This document shows positions 36,402-47,625 of a stretch of DNA of 64,000 nt, piece after piece. The DNA is from Tachypleus tridentatus. Its lineage: Eukaryota; Arthropoda; Merostomata; Xiphosura; Limulidae. The translations under genes and the position numbers were made by a program. Location: positions 10,029,857 to 10,093,856 of the forward strand of contig NC_134834.1 in assembly GCF_004210375.1 (NCBI RefSeq), given 5' to 3'. Under the pieces are notes generated by a model. The model did no database searches, was not told the origin of the DNA, and saw only the letters and a program-made list of their open reading frames with translations. The stretch's first letter is position 1. Every line of letters starts with the position of its first letter.

Positions 36402-39287
36402 CTTCCAAAGGTGTTTTTGGTACTGAATATTGTGTGTAAGCCTTGTCTAATATATATAGAAACTGTTTCCAAAGGTGTCTTTTGTACTGAATATTGTGTG
36501 TAGAGATCTCTATCTATTATACAGGAAACTGTTTCAAAGGTGTCTTTTGTACTGAATATTGTCTGTAAGCCTTGTCTATTATATAGGAAACTGTTTCCAA
36601 AGGTGTCTTTTGTACTGAATATTGTGTGTGTAAGCCTTTGTCTATTATATAGGAAACTGTTTCAGCTGGTGTCTTTTGTAACTGAATATTGTGTGTAACT
36701 CTTGTCTATTATATAGGAAACTGTTTCCAAAGGTGTCTTTTGTACTGAATATTGTGTACAAGTCTTGTCTATTATATAGAAACTGTTTCCAAAGGTGTCT
36801 TTGTACTGAATATTGTGTGTAAGTCTTGTCTATTATATAGGAAACTGTTTCCAAAGGTGTCTTTTGTACTGAATATTGTGTGTAAGTCTTGTCTGGTGTA
36901 TTATAAAGGAAACTGTGTCTGTGGTGTGTGTTTATAGTGTAAGTCTTGTGTCTTTTTTGTACTGAATATTGTGTGTAAGTCTTGTCTATTATATAGGAAA
37001 CTGTTTCCAAAGGTGTCTGTTGTAAATTGTACTGAATATTGTGTGTAAGTCTTGTCTATTATATAGGAAACTGTTTCCAAAGGTGTTTTGTAAAGGTGTC
37101 TTGTCTGTACTGAATATTGTGTGTAAGCCTTGTCTATTATATAGGAAACTGCTTCCAAAGGTCTTTGGTACTGAATATTGTGTGTCTTGTCTGTTGCTAT
37201 AGGAAAACTGTCATAAAGGTGTCTGAATATTGTGTGTAAGCCTTGTCTATTATATAGGAAACTGTTTCCAAAGGTGTCTTTTGTACTGAATATTGTGTAA
37301 GTCTTGTCTATTATATAGGTGAAACTGTTTCCAAAGGTGTCTTTTTATGAACTGAATATTGTGTGTAACTCTTGTCTATTATATAGGAAACTGTTTCCAA
37401 AGGTGTCTTTGTACTGAATATTGTGTGTAAGCTCTTGTCTATTATATAGGAAACTGTTTCCAAAGGTGTCTTTTGTACTGAATATTGTGTGTGTTCCTGT
37501 CTATTATATAGGAAACTGTTTCCAAAGGTGTCTTTTTTTGTACTGAATATTGTTTGTAAGCCTTGACTATTATATAGGAAACTGTTTCCAAAGGTGTCTT
37601 TTGTAATGAATATTGTGTGTAAGCCTTGTCTATTATATAGTGTTCTGTTTCCAAAGGTGTCTTTTGTACTGAATATTGTGTGTAACTCCTTGTCTATTAT
37701 ATAGGAAACTGTTTCCAGTCTGCTGTTTTTTTTTTACTGGACATTGTGTGTAACTCTTGTCTATTATATAGGAAACTGTTTCCAAAAGTGTCTTTTGTAC
37801 TGAATATTGTGTGTAATCCTCTTGTCTATTATATAGAAATAAGTTTCCAAAGGTGTCTTTTGTACTGAATATTGTGTGGTGGGGTGTCCTTGTCTATTAT
37901 ATAGGAAAACTGTTTCCAAAGGTGTCTTTGTAACCTGAATATTGTGTGTAAGTCTTGTCTATTTATATAGGAAACTGTTCTGGTGCTTGTGTCTTTGTAC
38001 TGAATTACTGTGTGTAACTCTTGTCTAATATTATATAGGAAAACCTGTTTCTGTGAAGTGTGTCTGTTATTGTGTAGGTGCAATGAACATGGCTGTTTAA
38101 GCCTTGTTCATTTATGTATAGGAAACTGTTTCCAGTTGTGTCCTTTTGTACTGAATATTGTGTGTGTAAGTCTTGTCTGTTTGAGTAGGAAACTACTTCC
38201 AGTTGTGTCTTTTGTAACTGAATACTGTAAAACAAAAGCCCGTGTGTCATATATATAGGAAACTGTTTCCAAAGGTGTCTTCTTTTGTACTGAATATTGT
38301 GTGTGTAACCTGTCTGTCTATATATATAGGAAACTGTCTGGGGTGTTGCTGTCTTTGTAACTGAATATCATAAAAATAAGCCCCTTGTCTATTAATATAG
38401 GAAACTGTTTCTCTTGATAGTGTGTCTTTTGAACCGAAATATTGTGTGTGTTTCCTATGTCTATTATATAGGAAAACTGTTTCCAGTCTATGTGTCTTTT
38501 GTACCGATATATCAGTGCAGTAAGCTCTTGGTTCATATATATAGGAAACTGTTTCCAGTTGCAGTCTTTTGTACCTGAATATTGTGTGTAACCTCTTGTC
38601 TATTATATAGGAAACTGTTTCCGGTGGTGTCTTTTGTAATTGAATATTGTGTGTAACTCTTGTCTATTATATAGGAAACTGTTTCCAAAGGTGTCTTTTG
38701 TACTGAATATTGTGTGTAAGCCTTTGTCTATTATATAGGAAACTGCTTCCAAAGGTGTCTTTGTACTGAATATTGTGTGTGTGTGTTCTTGTCTGTTATA
38801 TAGGAAACTGTTTCCAAAGGTGTCTTGTACTGAATATTGTGTGTGTAAGTTTCTGTCTCATTATATAGGAAACCTGCCTGTCCAAAGGTGTCTTTTGTAC
38901 TGAATATTGTGTGTAAGTCTTCCTGTCTATTATATAGGAAACCTGCTCCAGTTGTGCTCTTTTGTACTTGAATATTGTGTGTAAGTCTTGTCTATTATAT
39001 AGGAAACTGTTTCCAAAGTGTGGTTTTTGTACTGAATATTGTGTGTAAGCCTTGTCTATTATAGGTAGGAAACTGTTTCCAAAGGTGTCTTTTGGCACTG
39101 AATATTTGTGTAAGCCCTCTATTATGGTAGGAAACTGTTTCACAAAGGTGTCTTTTGTACTGAATATTGTGTGTAAGTCCTTGTCTATTTATATAGGAAA
39201 CTGTTTCCAAAGTCTTTGTACTAATATTGTGTGTGTTCTTGTCTAATATATATAGGAAACTTCCAAAGGTGTCTTTTGTACTGAATA
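36402..39287 (-). repeat. 63-bp minisatellite, minus orientation, truncated by an assembly gap (about 46 units)
   Basis: Units on the plus strand carry AAACTGTTTCCAAAGGTGTC and TACTGAATATTGTGTGTAAG. This is the exact reverse complement of the unit at 47626-64000. The array starts about 970 bp from the acceptor of the terminal CaV2 exon, inside the intron. Units are regular at first but from about 37700 to the gap they carry many small insertions and deletions, which looks like unpolished long-read consensus at a contig end or a decayed edge. Open frames here are repeat artefacts. Confidence 0.95.
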
Positions 39288-39787
39288 NNNNNNNNNNNNN
39301 NNNNNNNNNNNNNNNNNNNNNNNNNNNNNNNNNNNNNNNNNNNNNNNNNNNNNNNNNNNNNNNNNNNNNNNNNNNNNNNNNNNNNNNNNNNNNNNNNNNN
39401 NNNNNNNNNNNNNNNNNNNNNNNNNNNNNNNNNNNNNNNNNNNNNNNNNNNNNNNNNNNNNNNNNNNNNNNNNNNNNNNNNNNNNNNNNNNNNNNNNNNN
39501 NNNNNNNNNNNNNNNNNNNNNNNNNNNNNNNNNNNNNNNNNNNNNNNNNNNNNNNNNNNNNNNNNNNNNNNNNNNNNNNNNNNNNNNNNNNNNNNNNNNN
39601 NNNNNNNNNNNNNNNNNNNNNNNNNNNNNNNNNNNNNNNNNNNNNNNNNNNNNNNNNNNNNNNNNNNNNNNNNNNNNNNNNNNNNNNNNNNNNNNNNNNN
39701 NNNNNNNNNNNNNNNNNNNNNNNNNNNNNNNNNNNNNNNNNNNNNNNNNNNNNNNNNNNNNNNNNNNNNNNNNNNNNNNNNNNNNNN
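39288..39787. other. Assembly gap of exactly 500 N
   Basis: A run of 500 unknown bases. The round number suggests a scaffolding placeholder of unknown true size, so order and orientation across it rest on scaffolding evidence rather than contiguous sequence. Confidence 1.
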
Positions 39788-42700
39788 AAACATTCATTCC
39801 TTAAGTAGTTGTACAGAAGTTGTGTTTCACCCCTCAATACAGTTTAAACATTCATTCCTTAAGTAGTTGTACATAAGTTGTGTTTCAACATTCATTTCTT
39901 AAGTAGTTGTACATAAGTTGTGTTTCACTCTCAATACAGTTTAAACATTCATTTCTTAAGTAGTTGTACAAAGTTGTGTTTCACTCCTCAATACAGTTTA
40001 AACATTCATTTCTTAAGTAGTTGTACAGAAGTTGTGTTTCACCCCTCAATACAGTTTAAACATTCATTCCTTAAGTAGTTGTACATAAGTTGTGTTTCAC
40101 TCCTCAATACAGTTTAAACATTCATTTCTTAAGTAGTTGTACATAAGTTGTGTTTCACTCCTCAATACAGTTTAAACATTCATTCTTAAGTAGTTATACA
40201 TAAGTTGTGTTTCACTCCTCAATACAGTTTAAACATTCATTCCTCAAGTAGTTGTACATAAGTTGTGTTTCACCCTCAATACAGTTTAAACATTCATTTC
40301 TTAAGTAGTTGTACATAAGTTGTGTTTCACCCCTCAATACAGTTTAAACATTCATTCCTTAAGTAGTTGTACATAAGTTGTGTTTCACCCTCAATACAGT
40401 TTAAACATTCATTTCTTAAGTAGATGTACATAAGTTGTGTTTCACCCCTCAATACAGTTTAAACATTCATTTCTTAAGTAGTTGTACATAAGTTGTGTTT
40501 CATTCCTCAATACAGTTTAAACATTCATTTCTTAAGTAGTTGTACATAAGTTGTGTTTCACTCCTCAATACAGTTTAAACATTCATTTCTTAAGTAGTTG
40601 TACATAAGTTGTGTTTCATTCCTCAATACAGTTTAAACATTCATTTCTTAAGTAGTTGTACATAAGTTGTGTTTCATTCCTCAATACAGTTTAAACATTC
40701 ATTTCTTAAGTAGTTGTACATAAGTTGTGTTTCACATCCTCAATACAGTTTAAACATTCATTTCTTAAGTAGTTGTACATAAGTTGTGTTTCACTCCTCA
40801 ATACAGTTTAAACATTCATTTCTTAAGTAGTTGTACATAAGTTGTGTTTCAAATACAGTTTAAACATTCATTTCTTAAGTAGTTGTACATAAGTTGTGTT
40901 TCACTCCTCAATACAGTTTAAACATTCATTTCTTAAGTAGTTGTACATAAGTTGTGTTTCACTCCTCAATACAGTTTAAACATTCATTTCTTAAGTAGTT
41001 ATACATAAGTTGTGTTTCACCCTCAATACAGTTTAAACATTCATTTCTTAAGTAGTTGTACATAAGTTGTGTTTCACTCCTCAATACAGTTTAAACATTC
41101 ATTCCTTAAGTAGTTGTACATAAGTTGTGTTTCACCCTCAATACAGTTTAAACATTCATTTCTTAAGTAGTTGTACATAAGTTGTGTTTCACCCCTCAAT
41201 ACAGTTTAAACATTCATTTCTTAAGTAGTTGTACATAAGTTGTGTTTCACCCCTCAATACAGTTTAAACATTCATTTCTTAAGTAGTTGTACATAAGTTG
41301 TGTTTCACCCCTCAATACAGTTTAAACATTCATTTCTTAAGTAGTTGTACATAAGTTGTGTTTCACCCTCAATACAGTTTAAACATTCATTCCTTAAGTA
41401 GTTGTACATAAGTTGTGTTTCACCCTCAATACAGTTTAAACATTCATTCCTTAAGTAGTTGTACATAAGTTGTGTTTCACCCCTCAATACAGTTTAAACA
41501 TTCATTCCTTAAGTAGTTGTACATAAGTTGTGTTTCACTCCTCAATACAGTTTAAACATTCATTTCTTAAGTAGTTGTACATAAGTTGTGTTTCACTCCT
41601 CAATACAGTTTAAACATTCATTTCTTAAGTAGTTGTACATAAGTTGTGTTTCACTCCTCAATACAGTTTAAACATTCATTCCTTAAGTAGTTGTACATAA
41701 GTTGTGTTTCACTCCTCAATACAGTTTAAACATTCATTCCTTAAGTAGTTGTACATAAGTTGTGTTTCACTCCTCAATACAGTTTAAACATTCATTCCTT
41801 AAGTAGTTGTACATAAGTTGTGTTTCACTCCTCAATACAGTTTAAACATTCATTTCTTAAGTAGTTGTACATAAGTTGTGTTTCATTCCTCAATACAGTT
41901 TAAACATTCATTCCTTAAGTAGTTGTACATAAGTTGTGTTTCACTCCTCAATACAGTTTAAACATTCATTTCTTAAGTAGTTGTACATAAGTTGTGTTTC
42001 ACTCCTCAATACAGTTTAAACATTCATTTCTTAAGTAGTTGTACATAAGTTGTGTTTCAACATTCATTTCTTAAGTAGTTGTACATAAGTTGTGTTTCAC
42101 TCCTCAATACAGTTTAAACATTCATTCCTTAAGTAGTTGTACATAAGTTGTGTTTCACTCCTCAATACAGTTTAAACATTCATTTCTTAAGTAGTTGTAC
42201 ATAAGTTGTGTTTCACTCCTCAATACAGTTTAAACATTCATTCCTTAAGTAGTTGTACATAAGTTGTGTTTCACCCCTCAATACAGTTTAAACATTCATT
42301 TCTTAAGTAGTTGTACATAAGTTGTGTTTCACTCCTCAATACAGTTTAAACATTCATTTCTTAAGTAGTTGTACATAAGTTGTGTTTCACTCCTCAATAC
42401 AGTTTAAACATTCATTTCTTAAGTAGTTGTACATAAGTTGTGTTTCACTCCTCAATACAGTTTAAACATTCATTCCTTAAGTAGTTGTACATAAGTTGTG
42501 TTTCACTCCTCAATACAGTTTAAACATTCATTCCTTAAGTAGTTGTACATAAGTTGTGTTTCACTCCTCAATACAGTTTAAACATTCATTCCTTAAGTAG
42601 TTGTACATAAGTTGTGTTTCACTCCTCAATACAGTTTAAACATTCATTCCTTAAGTAGTTGTACATAAGTTGTGTTTCACTCCTCAATACAGTTTAAACA

Positions 42701-43522
42701 TTCATTTCTTAAGTAGTTGTACATAAGTTGTGTTTCATTCCTCAATACAGTTTAAACATTCATTCCTCAAGTAGTTGTACATAAGTTGTGTTTCACCCCT
42801 CAATACAGTTTAAACATTCATTCCTTAAGTAGTTGTACATAAGTTGTGTTTCACTCCTCAATACAGTTTAAACATTCATTCCTTAAGTAGTTGTACATAA
42901 GTTGTGTTTCACTCCTCAATACAGTTTAAACATTCATTCCTTAAGTAGTTGTACATAAGTTGTGTTTCACCCCTCAATACAGTTTAAACATTCATTTCTT
43001 AAGTAGTTGTACATAAGTTGTGTTTCACTCCTCAATACAGTTTAAACATTCATTTCTTAAGTAGTTGTACATAAGTTGTGTTTCACTCCTCAATACAGTT
43101 TAAACATTCATTTCTTAAGTAGTTGTACATAAGTTGTGTTTCACTCCTCAATACAGTTTAAACATTCATTCCTTAAGTAGTTGTACATAAGTTGTGTTTC
43201 ACTCCTCAATACAGTTTAAACATTCATTCCTTAAGTAGTTGTACAGAAGTTGTGTTTCACTCCTCAATACAGTTTAAACATTCATTTCTTAAGTAGTTGT
43301 ACATAAGTTGTGTTTCATTCCTCAATACAGTTTAAACATTCATTCCTTAAGTAGTTGTACATAAGTTGTGTTTCATTCCTCAATACAGTTTAAACATTCA
43401 TTTCTTAAGTAGTTGTACATAAGTTGTGTTTCATTCCTCAATACAGTTTAAACATTCATTCCTTAAGTAGTTATACATAAGTTGTGTTTCACTCCTCAAT
43501 ACAGTTTAAACATTCATTTCTT
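39788..43522. repeat. 58-bp minisatellite (about 65 units)
   Basis: Units contain TTAAGTAGTTGTACATAAGT and CAATACAGTTTAAACATTCA. They vary at CATTTCTT/CATTCCTT and CACTCC/CACCCC/CATTCC. Units with one base missing (CACCCTC) are 57 bp, giving a 60-codon minus frame at 41305-41487 that is not a gene. The left edge abuts the N gap, so the array is truncated there. The right edge ends abruptly at 43522. Confidence 0.96.
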
Positions 43523-43598
43523 ATATTTGACGTAAGTCTCGTTAGTTCTAGTTGTATCTAGACATAAAGTAAAATCTAACTTCACTTTATTCATTCAG

Positions 43599-43716
43599 TA
43601 TCGACAAAGTTAACGACAACTCAGATAGAACCTGGCAGAACACTTTCAGTTTTCTTCGTCGTGGAAGTAGTCGAAGAAAGCGCCACCCTGCGGAGAACGA
43701 AGAACCTGAATTTCAG
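43599..43716 (+). CDS. Probable internal exon, likely CaV2 C-terminal tail
   Basis: The acceptor is CTTCACTTTATTCATTCAG with a good branch-site match TCTAAC about 20 nt upstream, and the donor is TTTCAG/GTTGGT. One base completes a split codon, then 39 open codons include TWQNTFSFLRRGSSRRKRHP and end EEPEFQ in phase 0. That phase fits the next exon at 47290/47293. The basic, Ser/Arg-rich composition suits a channel cytoplasmic tail. I cannot confirm the family by homology from memory; the CaV2 assignment rests on phase, composition and the inversion argument. It could belong to an unrelated plus-strand gene. Confidence 0.55.
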
Positions 43717-43991
43717 GTTGGTTTCCGTTTTCTGTCAATCAGTTTCGAGTGAGTGGGTTCGTAGTTTTATCACTTTCCTCGGAGAGGCGCTTCGTTACAT
43801 AACATTTTCATATTACTCCGAACACGTTAGCCCTCTGTTGATTTGTTTTTAAGATACAAATTAACTTTGAGTCAAATATATATGAAATTATTTATTTAAA
43901 GTGAAATTGATTTTGCTACCAACTACCACATTTTAAGTGTTATCATAAATTTGTTGTGTGTGCGTGTGTTTATTTTAGTAGCAACGACACA
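43717..43991 (+). other. Putative intron, 5' part
   Basis: AT-rich, with a short TG-rich tract at about 43955-43975. Nothing else is recognised. Confidence 0.4.
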
Positions 43992-44079
43992 TCAGGCTAT
44001 CTGCTGTGTCCGCCGAGGAGAATCGAACCCATGATTTCAGCGTTGTAAATCTGTAGACTTTCCGCTGTACCAGCGAGAG
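43992..44079 (-). mobile_element. SINE fragment, family C
   Basis: The minus strand reads GGGTTCGATTCTCCTCGGCG then CAGATAGCCTGATG, a tRNA-like head and the start of the body. Confidence 0.65.
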
Positions 44080-44390
44080 ACTTTTGTTGTTGGAACGAAA
44101 GATATTCCAAATTTTTACTAATTGCATGCTTCATGTAGAAAACAAATAGTTGTTGTACGAGTTAGTTTTGTTCCTAGTCATTGTTATAATGTCAAATGGA
44201 GTATTATTTATTAGTCTACAGAATATCGCTTTTTAATACGACTAATTAAACTGCTCGTAGTGTTAACTTCTGCTCTCCTATACTAAACTAAAATACACTA
44301 TCCAACTTGCCAGTGTTGTCTGATAGAACTTTCCAATTCGTGATGAAGAGAAACCAACTTGAAATAAAAATGTATCTCATGTTTTTTTAA

Positions 44391-44509
44391 GTATTAAAAC
44401 TTTTACTAATGAAGCAGAGAACAATGTTTTGACCTTATCAGGCTATCTTCATGTGAACCTTCTTAGGTCAAAACGTTGTTCTCTGCTTCATTAGTAAAAT
44501 TTTTAATAC
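44391..44509. repeat. Long hairpin: 45-bp inverted repeat with 29-nt loop
   Basis: The left arm 44391-44435 and right arm 44465-44509 are complementary at 43 of 45 positions; both contain ACTAATGAAGCAGAGAACAA or its complement. The 29-nt spacer contains GGCTATCTTCATGTGAACC. It could be a small foldback transposon or MITE. It lies between the two plus-strand exon-like blocks, so it would be transcribed as a strong RNA hairpin if they are one gene. Confidence 0.85.
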
Positions 44510-44816
44510 CCATACCAGCCGTCATGAGATACGAATATCTCAATGTTCAATTAATTGTTTAAAAAAAAAAACATTAATGGAAGTTATCTTTCAAGCGACG
44601 TAGATGAGTTTATTACATCTGTTTCGTACTAAGTAACGTCTGATAAGAGTTTTTAATGTTCAGTAATTTAGAGAAAGTTTTATAGTAAAAGGTATCTATC
44701 TGACGACTCCCAAAAGATGTTTAGTTTGTTTGTAATTTTTACGTGAAACCAGTTTTTGCCTGATTGTTGAATTTAAGTAAATTATTTTTGTTTTAATAAA
44801 ATGATCCAGAAATACG
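44510..44816. other. AT-rich intronic-looking spacer
   Basis: No recognised feature between the hairpin and the 45-bp array. Confidence 0.4.
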
Positions 44817-45256
44817 CAAAAACAGTTAACCCTAAATTCTGTAGGCACAACAGTCCAGTTGCAAAAGCAGTTAACCCTAAATTCTGTAAACACAACAGTC
44901 CAGTGGCAAAACAGTTAACCCTAAATTCTGTAGACACAACAGTCCAGTTGCAAAACAGTTAACCCTAAATTCTGTAAACACAACAGTCCAATTGCAAAAA
45001 CAGTTAACCCTAAATTCTGTAGACACAACAGTCCAGTTGCAAAAACAGTTAACCCTAAATTCTGTAAACACAACAGTCCAATTGCAAAAACAGTTAACCC
45101 TAAATTCTGTAGACACAACAGTCCAGTTAAAACAGTTAACCTAAATTCTGTAGACACAAGAGTCAGTTGCAAAAACAGTTAACCCTAAATTCTGTATACA
45201 CAACAGTCCAATTGCAAAAACAGTTAACCCTAAATTCTGTAGACACAACAGTCCAG
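44817..45256. repeat. 45-bp minisatellite (about 10 units)
   Basis: Units contain AACAGTTAACCCTAAATTC and TGTAGACACAACAGTCCAGT, varying at GTAGACA/GTAAACA and CCAGTTGC/CCAATTGC. The period is divisible by three, so three overlapping minus-strand open frames appear; they are not genes. Confidence 0.95.
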
Positions 45257-45500
45257 CTTCATTTTTGTAGGTTAAAGTGTATGCGCGGTTATTCCTACCG
45301 TAATTTAGAAAGATAGGGTTAGAGCTAAGTGTTGTCTGAACACTAAACTGTTGAGTAACCATAGAAATATGGAGTTTGTTTGTTGACAAACCTTAGTGAT
45401 ATAAAGTAGTGGATAAATAACATAATATTTTCGTTGAAGTTGTTATTTTTCCCTATATATATGTGTGTTAATCTCGTTATTACAAGAATCTCTGTGTTTA
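45257..45500. other. Spacer, no recognised features
   Basis: Non-repetitive by eye; no exon or RNA signal. Confidence 0.4.
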
Positions 45501-45910
45501 TATACAGAGAAAGATAGACAGATAGATGTATATACTAGCAAAGCTTCGCGGTAAAGCCGACTTTAAAAAGCAATGCTACAAATAAGGCGAGGTCCGTCCC
45601 TTCCAATATTTTGAGCTACAACACACAAAACGTTCGTCTGATGCAAAAGTGCCCATTCTACGCGCGCCAATTAACGTCATTTTCGTTTGACGTCAGCTTC
45701 GTGTATTTTAATACCGACATTTCCCGCTCAGTTTGAGCCCTCGTTTGCGGTATTAAATTGAAATGGCGTCGCATGCATCCGATTGCTAATTGACTTAAAA
45801 TCCAACTTATAAGATCTAAGTTCCTCTACAAATATCCCAACTAGTTCAACCACCTTTTTGCAACACCTTGTGATACGAGACACATGGATAACAATTTCTT
45901 AAGCTATATC
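45501..45910 (-). mobile_element. Possible 3' fragment of a retroelement
   Basis: The segment is GC-richer than its flanks. On the minus strand it ends GGCTTTACCGCGAAGC then TTGCTAGTATATACATC and a GATA/GACA-type simple repeat (AGATAGACAGATAGATG on the plus strand). A simple-repeat end beside a GC-rich body is typical of some LINE 3' ends. No reverse-transcriptase reading frame was found, so the call is tentative. Confidence 0.3.
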
Positions 45911-46107
45911 CGAAAATCCAAATTTTTATATACAAAGCAAAGTTAATTGAAGTAAAATATTTTGATAAGTATTACAAGTCCAGAATTGTTATATTTATAA
46001 CTAAAATTTTACTTATAGTCCAATATGGTCCATTACGTCTTCTGTGTACTTATCCAAGATATATTGTACCTACTTCGAGGCTTAGCATACATCATTCAAA
46101 TAGGGTT

Positions 46108-46380
46108 ACCCGGCATGGCCAGGTGGGTTAAAGCGTTCGACTCGTAATCTGAGAGTTGCGGATTCGAATCCCCATCACACCAAACGTGCTCGCCCTTTCA
46201 GCCGTGGGGGCGTTATAATGTGACGGTCAATCCCACTATTCGTTGGTAAAAGAGTAGTCCAAGAGTTGGCGGTGGGTGGTGATGACTAGCTGCCTTCCCT
46301 CTAGTCTTACACTTGCTAAATTAGGGACGACTAGCACAGATAGCTCTCGAGTAGCTTTGTGCGAAATTAAAAATAAAAGA
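46108..46380 (+). mobile_element. Full-length family A SINE
   Basis: It has a tRNA-like head with CCCGGCATGGCCAGGTGGG and CGACTCGTAATCTGAG, a body with CGCCCTTTCAGCCGTGGGGG and GAGTTGGCGGTGGGTGGTG, and an A-rich tail. This is the best preserved body in the window. No clear target duplication. The 69-codon frame at 46276-46485 starts inside it. Confidence 0.92.
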
Positions 46381-46833
46381 ATGGTTAAAAGCAGACAGGT
46401 GTCCAGAACGGTATTCAGACAGGTGTTCAGACAAGAGAGAAATAATAAAAAAAAAAAAATTATTCTGTCGGTCTGTTGTTGTTGATTTTCGAACTCAATA
46501 AATAATAAATAGCTGTAGAAAGATCTGGAAAATACATCCTGAAGACACCGAACAGAACGCCCAAACTACAAAGCTGTACCACAGGTATCGAAATCCCAGT
46601 TTTTAGACTTTTTGGATTGTGGGATATCAATCGTTGTTGTAGTTTAAATGTTAATTGGTTACTCCAACAAGTTCAATGGCGAACCGAACCTAGAAAAATC
46701 ACAGTGGTACCATAATGTTATTTTTATATATATGTTAAGTACGGCCGTTTTATTTAGCCCTATTACACTCTGGTGTACAGCGAACTTCGTGCTGACTTCT
46801 AAAGAAAATATTTTCCCTACAAACATGATTACG
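46381..46833. other. Spacer within the putative intron
   Basis: A short A-run follows the SINE at about 46450. The 63-codon plus and 80-codon minus frames around 46650-46900 have no motif and no splice context. Confidence 0.4.
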
Positions 46834-46909
46834 TGCTGACAATCTGCTGAGTCCACCGAGGGGAATCGAACCCTGATTTTTATAGTTGTACATCCGGACA
46901 TGGTCGCAC
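46834..46909 (-). mobile_element. SINE fragment, family C
   Basis: The minus strand reads CAGGGTTCGATTCCCCTCGG then GTGGACTCAGCAGATTGTC. The head and start of the body are preserved. Confidence 0.65.
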
Positions 46910-47289
46910 TTTTTAATTAATAAACTTAATATCACTTTTTAACAATTAGAGTAAAGTTAATATTAGTTTTTAACAATTTAAAAAAGTGAACTGCAGGCCT
47001 ACTCACAAGGTACGTTACGTATGTAGTTATTTAAGCCATTAAACTGGCCAACTCTTGTGTTTAATATATGAAAAACTATATTCACTCACTGACACTGATA
47101 ACAACTACCAAAAACGACGTATCAGTAATTAAATGTTTTCGTGTATATTTTGTAAAATTCTTGTTCGGTGTTTTATAATTGTAGTTGTATAACCAAACGA
47201 TTTCAGTCAATGACTTTCAACATAACGGAAAATACCTAATAAAGTATTGACTTATAATAAATTATATCCACGCTTCTCTGTCTGACGAG

Positions 47290-47506
47290 AAGGAAAGAGG
47301 AACTTATCTTCGTCCGTATCGTCACGCTCGGTCACCATCTCCGTCTAGATCCAGGAGGGGGTCACCAGCACCTCAACGACGACGGTCACCAACCCCCATT
47401 AGAAGATCCACTTCTCCACGGCGAGGTGACCACGACATTGGATTTTCTGATGCTGTTACTGACCTGGTCAACAAGATAAAATATGAGGACAGTAGTAAAG
47501 TGAAAG
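47290..47506 (+). CDS. Probable penultimate coding exon of the CaV2 tail
   Basis: A TTCTCTGTCTGACGAGAAG acceptor region allows a start at 47290 or 47293 (GAG/AAG tandem acceptor; both keep phase 0). The donor is AAAG/GTGAAC at 47506/47507. The 72-codon frame is Arg/Ser/Pro-rich (RSPSPSRSRRGSP, RRRSPTPIRRSTSPRR) and then reads DIGFSDAVTDLVNKIKYED. The final single base G joins the CC that opens the minus-strand terminal CaV2 exon to make a GCC Ala codon, and composition is similar. The 63-bp array starts about 120 bp downstream, as expected if this intron is the one seen at 35433-39287. Homology is not verified; an unrelated SR-rich gene is the alternative. Confidence 0.65.
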
Positions 47507-47625
47507 GTGAACTATATTTTATAACTGACCTCCTGATGTCCAATGATGGACACGTTACATGTTGCTAATCACGAAACATTTCTCAAGATAGTTGTTATTG
47601 TTTGTTTTGTAAAGTAGTTTAACTA
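47507..47625 (+). other. Start of the putative last intron
   Basis: About 120 bp of non-repetitive DNA between the donor and the 63-bp array. Confidence 0.6.

Noticed and set aside
39788-43522. CRISPR-like regular repeats
   Set aside because: Units are contiguous and near-identical with no variable spacers, in a eukaryotic genome with introns and SINEs.
44817-45256. Telomere-like motif TTAACCCTAA in the 45-bp array, and CTAACCC in the 50-bp array
   Set aside because: The motif occurs once per 45- or 50-bp unit and is not tandem at 5-6 bp. No interstitial telomere block is seen.
45688-45695. Perfect TGACGTCA (CRE-like site)
   Set aside because: A single 8-mer in a probable repeat fragment with no nearby promoter or first exon; chance cannot be excluded.
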